64,000 nt of DNA, taken from Sedimentitalea todarodis. Lineage in GTDB: Bacteria > Pseudomonadota > Alphaproteobacteria > Rhodobacterales > Rhodobacteraceae. How positions within the stretch are numbered: the first letter of the stretch is position 1; every line of letters begins with the position of its first letter. The stretch lies in contig NZ_JASMWN010000001.1 in NCBI RefSeq assembly GCF_032595355.1, forward strand, positions 496,001 through 560,000. The letters are read 5' to 3'. Positions 35,601 through 43,267 of this stretch are shown here, one piece after another. A program made the position numbers and the translations under genes. The notes under the pieces were generated by a model, which saw nothing but the letters and a program-made list of their open reading frames with translations, was not told where the DNA came from and made no database searches.

Positions 35601-36210
35601 CGTTGAACTCGTTACCTTCATTGTCCTCGTTTGCCTCGTCGCCTTCGTTACCCTCGTCGCCTTCGTCTCCCTCAGAGTCTTCGTTTGCCTCGTCGCCTTC
35701 GTTGCCCTCGTCGCCTTCGTCGTCCTCGTTGTCTTCGTTGGCCTCGTCGCCTTCGTCGAATTCGTCGCCTTCGTCGCTCTCTATGTCTTCGTTGCCTTCA
35801 TCGCCTTCGTTGCCTTCGTCCCCCTCGGAGTTCAGACCCCCTTCGTCACCTTCGTTGCCCTCGTTATCTTCGTTGTTTTCATCGCCCTCATTGTTTTCGT
35901 CATTCTCGTCGCCTTCATCGTCTTCGTTGGCTTCGTCGTTTTCGTCGCCCTCGTCGCCTTCGTTGCCTTCATCATCCTCGTTCAATTCGTTGCCTTCGTC
36001 GTTTTCGTCGCCCTCATCGTCTTCGTTGCCTTCATTGGCCTCATCTCCCTCATCTCCGTCATCGGCATCCTGGGCTGGGTCGGGGGCCGGCATGCCGCCG
36101 CGGATGGCAGTGGCTTCGGCGGCGTCGATCGGGAGGATGGCGGTCTCAGGCTCGGCTAGAGTGGCGCGGATGTCGGAAATGGTGGAACGCAGAAAGGCAA
36201 GAAGTGTCAT
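32611..36210 (-). CDS. 1199-residue hyperacidic tripeptide-repeat protein with GG-ending N-terminal segment and Cys-containing tail
   Basis: I do not recognise this gene. Residues 1-38 (LLAFLRSTISDIRATL, then PIDAAEATAIRGG) are leader-like, amphipathic and end in Gly-Gly. Residues about 50-1130 are a near-perfect array of [D/N]-E-[G/D/N/A] triplets, roughly 360 units of 9 bp. Short interruptions such as VGVDEGNE, AGLDEGNE and IGAGQDEGNE cluster around residues 265-450. After Arg37 I find no Lys or Arg, so about half of all residues are acidic with no basic counterpart except a few His. The tail has four cysteines in two C-x4-C pairs (CGGYAC, CGTDAC). The ATG at 36210 follows ctggag 8 bases upstream. 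Codons vary within the repeat (GAC/GAT, GAA/GAG), which argues for a selected reading frame. A secreted or surface polyanion, possibly glycosylated by the operon downstream, is a hypothesis only. Confidence 0.8.
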   Translation of the reverse strand: MTLLAFLRSTISDIRATLAEPETAILPIDAAEATAIRGGMPAPDPAQDADDGDEGDEANEGNEDDEGDENDEGNELNEDDEGNEGDEGDENDEANEDDEGDENDENNEGDENNEDNEGNEGDEGGLNSEGDEGNEGDEGNEDIESDEGDEFDEGDEANEDNEDDEGDEGNEGDEANEDSEGDEGDEGNEGDEANEDNEGNEFNENDEGDEANEGNEIQDEGNEGNEDNEGDENDEANEGDEGNESDEGNEGNDQGDEGNEVTPDDEGNEDNEGNEGDEGNEVGVDEGNEGNEGNEDDEGNEVGADEGNENNEGNEDDEGNEAGLDEGNEGNEGNEGNEGNEGGLDEGNEGNEDGSPDDEGNEGNEGNEGDEGIGAGQDEGNEGNEDNEDDESNEAGLDEGNESNEDDEGDEGNEAGADEGNENNEGNEGDEGIGSGQDEGNEGNEDTPNDEGDENNENDEGNENDEGNEGNELDEDNEGDEADEGDEDDEANENQDENDEHNEYDEGDEGDEGDEANEDDEGDESDEADEGDELDEDDESDENDEGNEGNEANEDNEGDETDEGNEGNEGNEDNEQDENDEHNENNEGNEGDESSEEGDVQSTLDYQGDEGNESDEGDEDNEDDEGDEGDENNEANEDNEGDENDEGNEGNEANEGFEGDEGDEGLEGDEANEGDEGDEGDEGNENNEYVQGDAGNEGNENNENDEGDENNEGDEGLEGDEDDEGNENNEGDEDDEANEGDEGDENDEDDEGNENDEGNEGNEGNEGTEGNEGDEGDEANEGDEDDAAYTQEANEDNEGNEGNEGNEDNEDNEGNEGDESGENNEGDEGNEGDENNEDNEGDEGDEGDEGNEGNEGSEGDEADEGDEGDEGDEHNENNEGDEGDEGNEIDEDNEGDEGNEDNEGDEADEDNEGDEGDESNENNEGNEDNENDEADEGNEGDEFIPGDTGDQGNEGNENNEGDEGDEANEGIEGNEDNEGDEGDEDNEGDETDEGNENNEGDEGDEGNESNEGNEGDESNEGNEGDEGNEDYNNDENDEGNEGDEGEPDGGTEGDEADEGDEYNEGNEDDEGDENDEGNEDNEGNENNEGDEGDENNEGNENNEDDENDENDEGNEDNEGDEGDEGNEGDEAAPAAAAEADSSCGGYACGADGGADESDACGTDACAVDAGSSGHEDGSDDAFGADLAGGLDASDLDPGV
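32821..36062 (-). repeat. 9-bp-period minisatellite coding for [D/N]-E-[G/D/N/A]
   Basis: About 3.24 kb in which the minus strand repeats units of the form rAY-GAR-ggc/aac/gac (plus strand: variants of ttcgtcgcc / ttcgttgcc / ctcgtcgtt). The unit is degenerate at third positions. Because of this composition the opposite strand is also open over long stretches (for example 34708-36159 and 34913-36478); these are shadows. Confidence 0.95.
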
Positions 36211-37037
36211 GATGTCGGTCTCCAGAATGTATGATTCACGTGCTGCCCCGGATTCGGGACGGCATTCAGAAACGGCTGAGGGCAGTGCGAGTGCTGCATG
36301 GAACCGTGAAATGTTTGAGGACAGGCGTCGCCGTATGGCGGCCCGTCTGAGAGGGGCCGGTCAATTGTTTGGGCTGACCAGAGCGGGAATGCGCAAGGCA
36401 AAGGGCCAGAGTGCCAGAGGGCAAGCCGAGCATCGCAAAGAGGACGTGCCGGATCGGAAGTGGACCCGTGTTCTTTAGACTAATAGGGAGAGGGAGCAGA
36501 GACGCCGAGGCTTGCGACAGTCGTTTGACCATTGTCCGGCACCGAAGTTGCGGCGCCGATGAAATTCGATAAACTACCAAAAAACCCAATACCACGGCAC
36601 TGACGCCTCCCAAGCGTACAGAAATGCAAGACCGGCACAAACCGCTGCAATCTGTGCAGCACCGGCAATCCTCAAATCTAACCTGGCCAAAATTCGTCGA
36701 GAATCGACGCGCCCGATTCGAATAGATCGACGCGTATTCGGACGCCGAAAGGTCGTCAGCCTCCAGAGTGTCCGCAGCTGAAAACGCCGTGGCCTGACCC
36801 TGGCAGGTAGAGAAAAGGTTACCCGGCGCCACCTGTGCTTTCAAGGAAAAGCAGGATTACAACCCGATTGGCGAGGTGACGGGGAACCGTCTCATGGGCA
36901 CGAAAGAAGCCGTGCCGTGTGACGACACGCAAAGTCGGGGGACGCTTTTTCGTGCATCGCCTCTGCGGGCCTATTCCAAAAACGCAATTGGATTCTTGCA
37001 AGTCTCGCGTCGATGTCAGGCGGTCATGTCATGCAAC
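36211..37037. other. 827-base stretch without a confident gene upstream of the acidic-repeat gene
   Basis: No frame on either strand has both a start with a ribosome binding site and a recognisable domain. One minus-strand open stretch ending with a stop at 36574 codes for a basic segment followed by a hydrophobic run (AGAAQIAAVCAGLAFLYAW), which may be a remnant of a membrane protein. The right end touches the stop of the PuuR-like gene. The last 100 bases before 36210 should hold the promoter of the repeat gene. Confidence 0.45.
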
Positions 37038-37607
37038 TCAAAACGTGGGCGGAGTGCAGGCACTGATAATGATGCAATCGCCTTCGCCGATATTGCGGAA
37101 CCGATGGGGCAGGCGACTGTCAAAAAGGTATCCATCCCAAGGGTTTAGCACGCGAACTTGTTCATCGACTGTAATCTCGATCAACCCCGCAACGATGATG
37201 CCGGCCTCTTCGCCCTCGTGACTCAGCAGATCAGGCCCGGTATCTGCGCCCGGTGGATAGATTTCGTGCAGCATCTGCAAGGCGTGGCGTGACGCATCAC
37301 CAACCTGGCGCAGCGATACCCGCGCGGCGCCATTTCCAAGCCCTCGTTCCTGCGGAGACAATTCGATCAATTCATCGGAATTGTAGAAATATTTCGGCGA
37401 ATCGTTGTCTTCAAACTCCGAAAAGAACTCGGACATGGTCATCGGGATCGCATCGAGCAGGCGCTTCAGCGACGCAACCGAGGGGCTGCTCTTGTTTTGT
37501 TCGATGAGAGAGATCGCTCCATTGGTCAGACCTGCGCGCCCGGCCAGGTCGCGCTGTGTAAGGCCGCGAGTCTCTCGCACTGTCCTGAGTTTGCCGCCAA
37601 TGTCCAC
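37038..37607 (-). CDS. XRE-cupin transcription regulator (PuuR-like)
   Basis: A 189-residue regulator with an N-terminal helix-turn-helix (LTQRDLAGRAGLTNGAISLIEQNK, about 15-38) and a C-terminal cupin sensor domain (LLSHEGEEAGIIVAGLIEI, about 128-146, then RLPHRFRNIGEGD). This domain pair is that of PuuR, the repressor of putrescine/GABA catabolism. It is divergent from a GabT-like transaminase over an AT-rich 200-base gap, so it is probably the local regulator. Confidence 0.88.
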   Translation of the reverse strand: MDIGGKLRTVRETRGLTQRDLAGRAGLTNGAISLIEQNKSSPSVASLKRLLDAIPMTMSEFFSEFEDNDSPKYFYNSDELIELSPQERGLGNGAARVSLRQVGDASRHALQMLHEIYPPGADTGPDLLSHEGEEAGIIVAGLIEITVDEQVRVLNPWDGYLFDSRLPHRFRNIGEGDCIIISACTPPTF

Positions 37608-37809
37608 GCGTTTACCTCTTCCTGATCAGATTGATTGAAATATTAATCCTCGAATTCAAGTCTAGTCAATCATCTTGATGACTGAAAATAAAAGATAAAA
37701 ACGAATGGCGAAATATTGCACGCTGTGAAAACGCGATGCTTGCCCTATGATGAGAATAATATTAAGCAAGATATGATGATTTTGATCAGCCGTTCAGATG
37801 GAGAGCGAG
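37608..37809. promoter_or_regulatory. AT-rich divergent promoter region of the PuuR-like and gabT-like genes
   Basis: The gap is clearly richer in A and T than its surroundings. It holds imperfect palindromes such as gattgaaatattaatc (near 37630) and agtcaatcatcttgatgact (near 37663) that could be operator sites. No -35/-10 pair was convincing by eye. Confidence 0.4.
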
Positions 37810-39237
37810 ATGACCGCTGCAACCAAAGCACAACCGAAAAAAACTGCCGCGCCCAAACCACGGACACGGCGTAGCAGCGCCAAGACCGCTGCGGCCAAGA
37901 CAATAAAAGCCCCCACCGCCCCGCCCAAGGTTGAGGCAGCCCCGGCCACAGGCAGCAATGCCGCCCTCCAAAGGCGGCGCGAAGCAGCCGTGGCCCGTGG
38001 CGTCGCATCGGCAGCACCCGTTTTTGCGGCGCGAGCCGAGAACGCAGAGCTGTGGGATGTCGAAGGCAACCGCTATGTCGACTTTGCCGGCGGGATTGCG
38101 GTCCTGAACACCGGCCATCGTCATCCCAAGGTGATCGAAGCCGCCAAGGCCCAGGAAGACCTCTTTACTCACACGAGCTTTCAGGTGATTCAGTACGAAC
38201 CCTATGTCGCTCTGGCCGAAAAGCTGAACGCACTGGCACCGGGCGATTTTGCCAAGAAATCCCTGCTGGTCACAACCGGTGCGGAAGCCGTCGAAAACGC
38301 GATCAAGATCGCACGCGCCTCGACAGGTCGCCCCGGCGTCATCGCCTTTTCGGGTGGCTATCATGGCCGCACGATGTTGACGCTGGGTATGACCGGCAAA
38401 GTGTCGCCCTACAAAAAGGACTTTGGTCCGTTCCCCGGCGACATCTTCCGTGCGCCTTTCCCGGATGCCCGCAACGGAGTGACCGTAGAGGATGCGCTGA
38501 ACGCCCTGCAAACCCTGTTCCTGACCGATGCCGATCCATCGCGTGTTGCCGCGATCATCCTGGAACCGGTTCTGGGCGAGGGTGGGTATCACCCGGTCCC
38601 GGCCGAGATGTGGCAGGCGCTGCGCGCGATCTGTGACACGCACGGCATCCTGCTTATCGCGGACGAAATCCAGTCGGGCTTTGGCCGGACCGGCAAGTGG
38701 TTCGCCATCGAACATAGCGGTGTTGTCCCCGACATGATCACCGTCGCCAAATCGATGGCCGGCGGCTATCCGATTGCCGGTGTGGTTGGTCGCGCCGCCG
38801 TCATGGATGCGGCACAGCCCGGTGGGCTGGGTGGCACCTATGGTGGCAACCCGGTGGCTTGTGCCGCCGCCCTGGCTGCGATTGACGCGATCGAATCCGA
38901 GGCTCTGCTGGCGCGTTCCATGGCTCTGGGCGAAACCTTTCGCGCGCGCTTTGCTGACATCGGCGCACGCACCGCCCCTTATCGCATGTGGGATATCCGC
39001 GGTCTGGGCTGCATGCTGGCGGTCGAATTTGTGACCGACTTTGAAACTGCGGCACCCGACGCGGCGTTGACCAAATCGGTCATTGCCCATGCGCTCAAGC
39101 GGGGCTTGATCCTGCTGGCCTGTGGCATGCACGGAAATGCGTTGCGGATCATGGTGCCGCTGACCGCATCGGATGCGATCATCGAAGAAGGTCTGGCGAT
39201 CTTTGAAGCGGCGCTTGCGGACGCGATGGCGGCATAA
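37810..39237 (+). CDS. gabT: GabT-like class III aminotransferase (4-aminobutyrate transaminase) with basic N-terminal tail
   Basis: PLP transaminase that probably converts 4-aminobutyrate (or a related omega-amine) and 2-oxoglutarate to succinate semialdehyde and glutamate. The core from about residue 55 shows LWDVEGNRYVDFAGGIAVLN, TTGAEAVENAIKIAR, ADEIQSGFGRTGK and the PLP lysine in ITVAKSMAGGYP. The total is 475 residues, against about 425 for usual GabT. The extra 45 N-terminal residues are Lys/Ala/Pro/Arg-rich (KKTAAPKPRTRRSSAKTAAA), like a histone-H1-type tail. ATG 37810 has ggaga 5 bases before it; ATG 37798 is also possible. Confidence 0.85.
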   Translation: MTAATKAQPKKTAAPKPRTRRSSAKTAAAKTIKAPTAPPKVEAAPATGSNAALQRRREAAVARGVASAAPVFAARAENAELWDVEGNRYVDFAGGIAVLNTGHRHPKVIEAAKAQEDLFTHTSFQVIQYEPYVALAEKLNALAPGDFAKKSLLVTTGAEAVENAIKIARASTGRPGVIAFSGGYHGRTMLTLGMTGKVSPYKKDFGPFPGDIFRAPFPDARNGVTVEDALNALQTLFLTDADPSRVAAIILEPVLGEGGYHPVPAEMWQALRAICDTHGILLIADEIQSGFGRTGKWFAIEHSGVVPDMITVAKSMAGGYPIAGVVGRAAVMDAAQPGGLGGTYGGNPVACAAALAAIDAIESEALLARSMALGETFRARFADIGARTAPYRMWDIRGLGCMLAVEFVTDFETAAPDAALTKSVIAHALKRGLILLACGMHGNALRIMVPLTASDAIIEEGLAIFEAALADAMAA

Positions 39238-39357
39238 GGCGACGCGCCCGTCATCAGCGATGTTGCATGGCGGGCGATTGACGATAGGCTGACACAATCA
39301 GGCCGGATCCCTTACCGGGGTTCGGCCTGTCTTGCCTCTGGATCCAAGGATCGACCG

Positions 39358-40677
39358 ATGTCACATGTATTTCCCCGCCATTCAAAACTGAACCCGCCCA
39401 CGGCCGTCGCTGGCGAGGGCTGCTATCTGATCGACAGTAGCGGTAAACGCTATCTGGATGGTTCAGGCGGCGCGGCGGTATCATGCCTTGGACATGGTGA
39501 TGCCGAGGTGACGGCCGCGATCAAGGCGCAACTGGACAAGTTGGCCTTTGCCCATACGGGGTTCTTCACGTCCGAACCCGCCGAGGCGCTCGCCGATCTG
39601 CTGATCGCCAACGCGCCGGGTGATCTGGACCGGGTCTATTTCGTCTCCGGCGGGTCCGAGGCCACCGAAGCCGCGATCAAGCTCGCGCGCCAATACTGGG
39701 TTGAAAAGGGTGAGCCACAGCGCGGCCGCCTGATCGCCCGAAAGCAAAGCTATCATGGCAACACCATCGGGGCCTTGTCGGCAGGCGGCAATGAATGGCG
39801 ACGTGCACAGTTTGCGCCGCTCTTGCTGGATGTCAGTCACATTGACCCGTGTTATGAATACCGGTTGCGCCAGGACGGCGAGAGCGCCGAAGACTATGGT
39901 CTGCGTGCGGCCAACGCGCTGGAAGAAGAGCTTTTGCGGGTCGGACCGGATACCGTCATGGCGTTCATGGCAGAGCCGGTCGTCGGCGCGACGGCGGGGG
40001 CGTTGGCCGCGGCACCGGGCTATTTCAAACGCATCCGCGAGATTTGCGACAAATACGGGGTGCTGCTGATCCTGGACGAGGTGATGTGCGGCATGGGGCG
40101 GACAGGCACGCTGTTTGCCTGCGAACAGGATGGTGTTGCCCCCGATATCGCCTGTATCGCCAAGGGGCTTGGGGCCGGCTATCAGCCGATTGGGGCGATG
40201 CTCTGTACTTCGGAAATCTATGACACAATCGCCGACGGCACCGGGTTCTTTCAGCACGGGCACACTTATATCGGTCACCCGGTCGCGGCGGCGGGTGGGT
40301 TGGCCGTGGTCACGGCGATCCTGAACCGGGGGCTGCTGCCACGCGTTCAGGAACAGGGCGACAAGCTGCACCAGCGGTTGGTGGACCGGTTTGGCCAGCA
40401 TCCACATATCGGCGACCTGCGTGGCCGCGGGCTGTTTCGCGGAATCGAGATTGTCGAGAACCGGGAAACCAAGGCGCCGTTTGATCCGTCGCGGGGCGTT
40501 GCAGGCAAGATCAAGAAGGCCGCGTTCGCAGCGGGGCTTGTCTGTTACCCGATGTCGGGCACCATTGACGGGCGGCAAGGAGATCACATCCTGCTGGCAC
40601 CGCCTTTCATTATCAATGACGACCAGCTTGATGAACTGACCGACAAGGTTGAACAGGCGATTTCAGCGGTCATCTGA
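39358..40677 (+). CDS. class III aminotransferase (omega-transaminase)
   Basis: A 439-residue PLP aminotransferase. The blocks are YFVSGGSEATEAAIKLARQYW, SYHGNTIGALSAGG, LDEVMCGMGRTGTLFACE and the PLP lysine in IACIAKGLGAGYQPIGAM. It resembles beta-alanine/pyruvate-type and diaminobutyrate-type enzymes; the amine donor cannot be told from sequence. It follows gabT by 120 bases on the same strand and is 20 bases from the next gene, so a polyamine or amino-acid degradation role is likely. Confidence 0.85.
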   Translation: MSHVFPRHSKLNPPTAVAGEGCYLIDSSGKRYLDGSGGAAVSCLGHGDAEVTAAIKAQLDKLAFAHTGFFTSEPAEALADLLIANAPGDLDRVYFVSGGSEATEAAIKLARQYWVEKGEPQRGRLIARKQSYHGNTIGALSAGGNEWRRAQFAPLLLDVSHIDPCYEYRLRQDGESAEDYGLRAANALEEELLRVGPDTVMAFMAEPVVGATAGALAAAPGYFKRIREICDKYGVLLILDEVMCGMGRTGTLFACEQDGVAPDIACIAKGLGAGYQPIGAMLCTSEIYDTIADGTGFFQHGHTYIGHPVAAAGGLAVVTAILNRGLLPRVQEQGDKLHQRLVDRFGQHPHIGDLRGRGLFRGIEIVENRETKAPFDPSRGVAGKIKKAAFAAGLVCYPMSGTIDGRQGDHILLAPPFIINDDQLDELTDKVEQAISAVI

Positions 40678-40697
40678 CCCAAAGCGGAGATGGATCG

Positions 40698-42299
40698 ATG
40701 AGATTCTTGGTACTTGCAGGGGTGGCAGTATTGGCAGTGCTGTCGCTGATCGGGGTGGCGTTCACCTGGTGGTTCCTCCTTCCGTTCGGGCTGTTTGCCT
40801 ACCTCACTGGACTGGGGGTGTATGACGTCGTCCAGAACCGTCACTCGATTTTGCGCAACTACCCGGTGATCGGGCATATGCGCTTTCTGTTCGAAGGCAT
40901 CCGCCCCGAGATCCGCCAGTACCTGATCGAGAGCGATCAGGACGAAGAGCCGTTTTCCCGCGACAAGCGGTCCATCATCTATCAACGCGCCAAAGGCGTC
41001 GAGGACAAGCGGCCGTTCGGAACCCGCGCCCGGGTCTATGATTCAGGATACGAATGGCTGACGCATTCGGTGGTGCCGATCCACATCGAAGATACGGATT
41101 TCCGTGTCCGGATTGGCGGTGAGCATTGCCAGAAGCCCTATGATGCGTCCATCTACAACATTTCGGCGATGAGTTTCGGCGCCCTGTCCGCCAATGCGAT
41201 CCATGCGTTGAATATTGGTGCAAAGAAAGGTGGCTTTGCCCATGACACCGGCGAGGGCGGCATCAGCCGCTATCACAGGCAAGGGGGTGGTGATCTGATC
41301 TACGAGGTCGGGTCAGGCTACTTTGGCTGCCGTGCCCCGGATGGCCGGTTCGACGTGGCAAAGTTCCGCGATCAGGCGGCCAACCCACAGGTCAAGTTGA
41401 TCGAGTTGAAGCTGAGCCAGGGGGCCAAGCCCGGACATGGCGGCATGTTACCGGCCTCGAAAATCTCCGAGGAGATCGCCGAGGCGCGGGGCATTCCGAT
41501 GGGGCAGGATTGCATTTCGCCCGCCGCACATCCCGAATTCAGCACGCCGATCGAAATGATGGAGTTCATCGCGAAACTGCGCGAAAATGGCGACGGAAAA
41601 CCGGTGGGTTTCAAGTTATGCATCGGACATAGGCGGGAATTCATGTGTATCGTCAAGGCGATGCTCGAGACCGAAATCGTGCCGGATTTCATCGTCGTGG
41701 ATGGCAAGGAAGGTGGCACCGGTGCGGCACCGCTCGAATTTGCGAACCACATGGGAATGCCATTGGTCGAGGGGCTGACCTTTGCCCATAACACATTGCG
41801 CGGGGCGGGGTTGCGTAGCAGGCTCAGGATCGGGGCGTCCGGCAAGGTGGTCACGGCCTTTGACATGGCCAAGGTGCTGTCGCTTGGTGCGGACTGGGCG
41901 AATTCGGCACGCGGATTCATGTTCTCGATTGGCTGCATTCAGGCGCAGGCCTGCCACACCAATCATTGCCCGGTCGGCGTTGCGACGCAGGACCCGCTGC
42001 GCCAGCGGGCGCTCGACGTAACCCGCAAATCCGAACGCGTGTACAGATTTCACCGCAACACTCTGAAGGCGTTGGGGGAAATGACCGGGGCCGCCGGACT
42101 GGACCATCCCGGCAAGTTTCTGCCGCACCACCTTTTGATGCGGGAATCGGACCGTGACATGGTCACAGGCCAGCAGGTCTATCCCTATCTGCCCGAGGGC
42201 TTCCTGCTGCGTGATGAAGAGGACGAGTTCGGCTATCTCCTGCGGTGGAGGCGGGCGCAGGCAAACAGTTTCAAGCCGATTGATACGTCCTACGTCTGA
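40698..42299 (+). CDS. membrane-anchored FMN-binding glutamate-synthase-domain protein
   Basis: A 533-residue protein with two N-terminal hydrophobic segments (about 3-45) followed by a GltB-type FMN domain. The domain has ISAMSFGALSANAIHALN, KPGHGGMLPASKISEEIAEARG, DGKEGGTGAAPLEFANHMGMP and the cysteine region SIGCIQAQACHTNHCPVGVATQDP, which could bind a 3Fe-4S cluster. It lacks the glutaminase domain, so it is not a full glutamate synthase. These stand-alone proteins are common; their reaction is not settled to my knowledge. The stop overlaps the convergent ABC gene by 10 bases. Confidence 0.87.
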   Translation: MRFLVLAGVAVLAVLSLIGVAFTWWFLLPFGLFAYLTGLGVYDVVQNRHSILRNYPVIGHMRFLFEGIRPEIRQYLIESDQDEEPFSRDKRSIIYQRAKGVEDKRPFGTRARVYDSGYEWLTHSVVPIHIEDTDFRVRIGGEHCQKPYDASIYNISAMSFGALSANAIHALNIGAKKGGFAHDTGEGGISRYHRQGGGDLIYEVGSGYFGCRAPDGRFDVAKFRDQAANPQVKLIELKLSQGAKPGHGGMLPASKISEEIAEARGIPMGQDCISPAAHPEFSTPIEMMEFIAKLRENGDGKPVGFKLCIGHRREFMCIVKAMLETEIVPDFIVVDGKEGGTGAAPLEFANHMGMPLVEGLTFAHNTLRGAGLRSRLRIGASGKVVTAFDMAKVLSLGADWANSARGFMFSIGCIQAQACHTNHCPVGVATQDPLRQRALDVTRKSERVYRFHRNTLKALGEMTGAAGLDHPGKFLPHHLLMRESDRDMVTGQQVYPYLPEGFLLRDEEDEFGYLLRWRRAQANSFKPIDTSYV

Positions 42300-43267
42300 T
42301 CCTGAGCGCCCGAGTCGAGCGGGAAATGGCAGGCCGCCGCGTGGGCGCCGCCTGCTAGCGGCGGTTGCTGCGCGTGGCATACATCCTGCACCAGCCAGCA
42401 GCGCGGCGCAAAGGGACAACCCGGTAGGTTTGCCATCGGCGAGGGCAATTCGCCCGTCAGCTTGATCCGGTCCTTGTTGCCGCCCGGATCCGCGCGCGGC
42501 GTCGCGGACAACAGCGCCTTGGTATAGGGGTGGCGCGGCGCGGCAAAGACCGACTCTTTCGACCCGGTTTCAACTGCCCGTCCCAGATACATGACAATGA
42601 TGTCATCGGCGACATGGCGTACCACGCTCAGATCGTGGGAAATGAACATATAGGCGAGGCCCAGACGGTCCTGCAGATCGACCAGAAGGTTCAGGATCGA
42701 CGATTGGATCGACACGTCCAGCGCCGAGACAGGCTCGTCCAGCACCAGCACCTTGGGGTCCAGCATCAGCGCGCGCGCCACGGCAATACGCTGCCGCTGC
42801 CCGCCCGAGAACATGTGTGGATAGCGGTCGAAATGTTCAGGCCGCAGCCCGACCAGCCTCAGTATGTCACGTGCCTTGGCTTCGCGATCTGCGGTGCTGA
42901 GATCCGGACGATTGATGACCAGCGGCTCCATCAGAATGGTGCCGATGCGCTGACGGGGGTTCAGCGATCCATAGGGGTCCTGAAACACGATCTGAACCGA
43001 AGTCCGCAGGTCGGGCCAGCGCGCCGGAACCACCGGCTGCCCGTCAAGCATCAACTCACCCGAGGTCGGTTCCTCGATCATCGTGACCATGCGGGCAAGC
43101 GTGGATTTGCCACAGCCGCTTTCTCCAACAACGGCGAGCGTCTTGCCGGGATAGAGATTGAAATCCACCTTCTGAACGGCGCGCAGGGTCTGCGCCTTGG
43201 CAAACACGCCGCCGCCCACCTCGTAATGGCGGGCCAAGGCTGTCGCGGTCATCACCGGTTCCGTCAT
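42290..43267 (-). CDS. dppF: dipeptide/oligopeptide ABC transporter ATP-binding protein (DppF type)
   Basis: A 325-residue ATPase, one of two in a peptide importer. Walker A is GESGCGKSTL, the signature FSGGQRQRIAVARAL and Walker B LVLDEPVSALD. The C-terminal oligopeptide-transporter region has GCPFAPRC. Its start overlaps dppD by 4 bases. The transported peptide class is unknown. Confidence 0.92.
   Translation of the reverse strand: MTEPVMTATALARHYEVGGGVFAKAQTLRAVQKVDFNLYPGKTLAVVGESGCGKSTLARMVTMIEEPTSGELMLDGQPVVPARWPDLRTSVQIVFQDPYGSLNPRQRIGTILMEPLVINRPDLSTADREAKARDILRLVGLRPEHFDRYPHMFSGGQRQRIAVARALMLDPKVLVLDEPVSALDVSIQSSILNLLVDLQDRLGLAYMFISHDLSVVRHVADDIIVMYLGRAVETGSKESVFAAPRHPYTKALLSATPRADPGGNKDRIKLTGELPSPMANLPGCPFAPRCWLVQDVCHAQQPPLAGGAHAAACHFPLDSGAQDQT

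Noticed and set aside
32821..36062. CRISPR array or RTX (GGxGxDxUx) calcium-binding repeats
   Set aside because: There are no spacer/repeat alternations of CRISPR size. The unit is a 9-bp coding triplet without the Gly-Gly and hydrophobic spacing of RTX nonapeptides.
34708..36478. Long plus-strand reading frames opposite the acidic repeat gene, including Val/Phe/Ala-rich and Ser/Pro-rich proteins of about 500 residues
   Set aside because: They exist only because the 9-bp repeat lacks stop codons in several frames. They have no ribosome binding site and give monotonous hydrophobic or Ser-Pro runs.
36266..36844. 192-residue minus-strand frame upstream of the repeat gene
   Set aside because: Composition is irregular, there is no ribosome binding site and no domain. 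A different frame in the same place also looks partly protein-like, so neither is supported.
37786..39297. 503-residue minus-strand frame opposite gabT
   Set aside because: Shadow of the aminotransferase, which has an intact PLP lysine and ribosome binding site.
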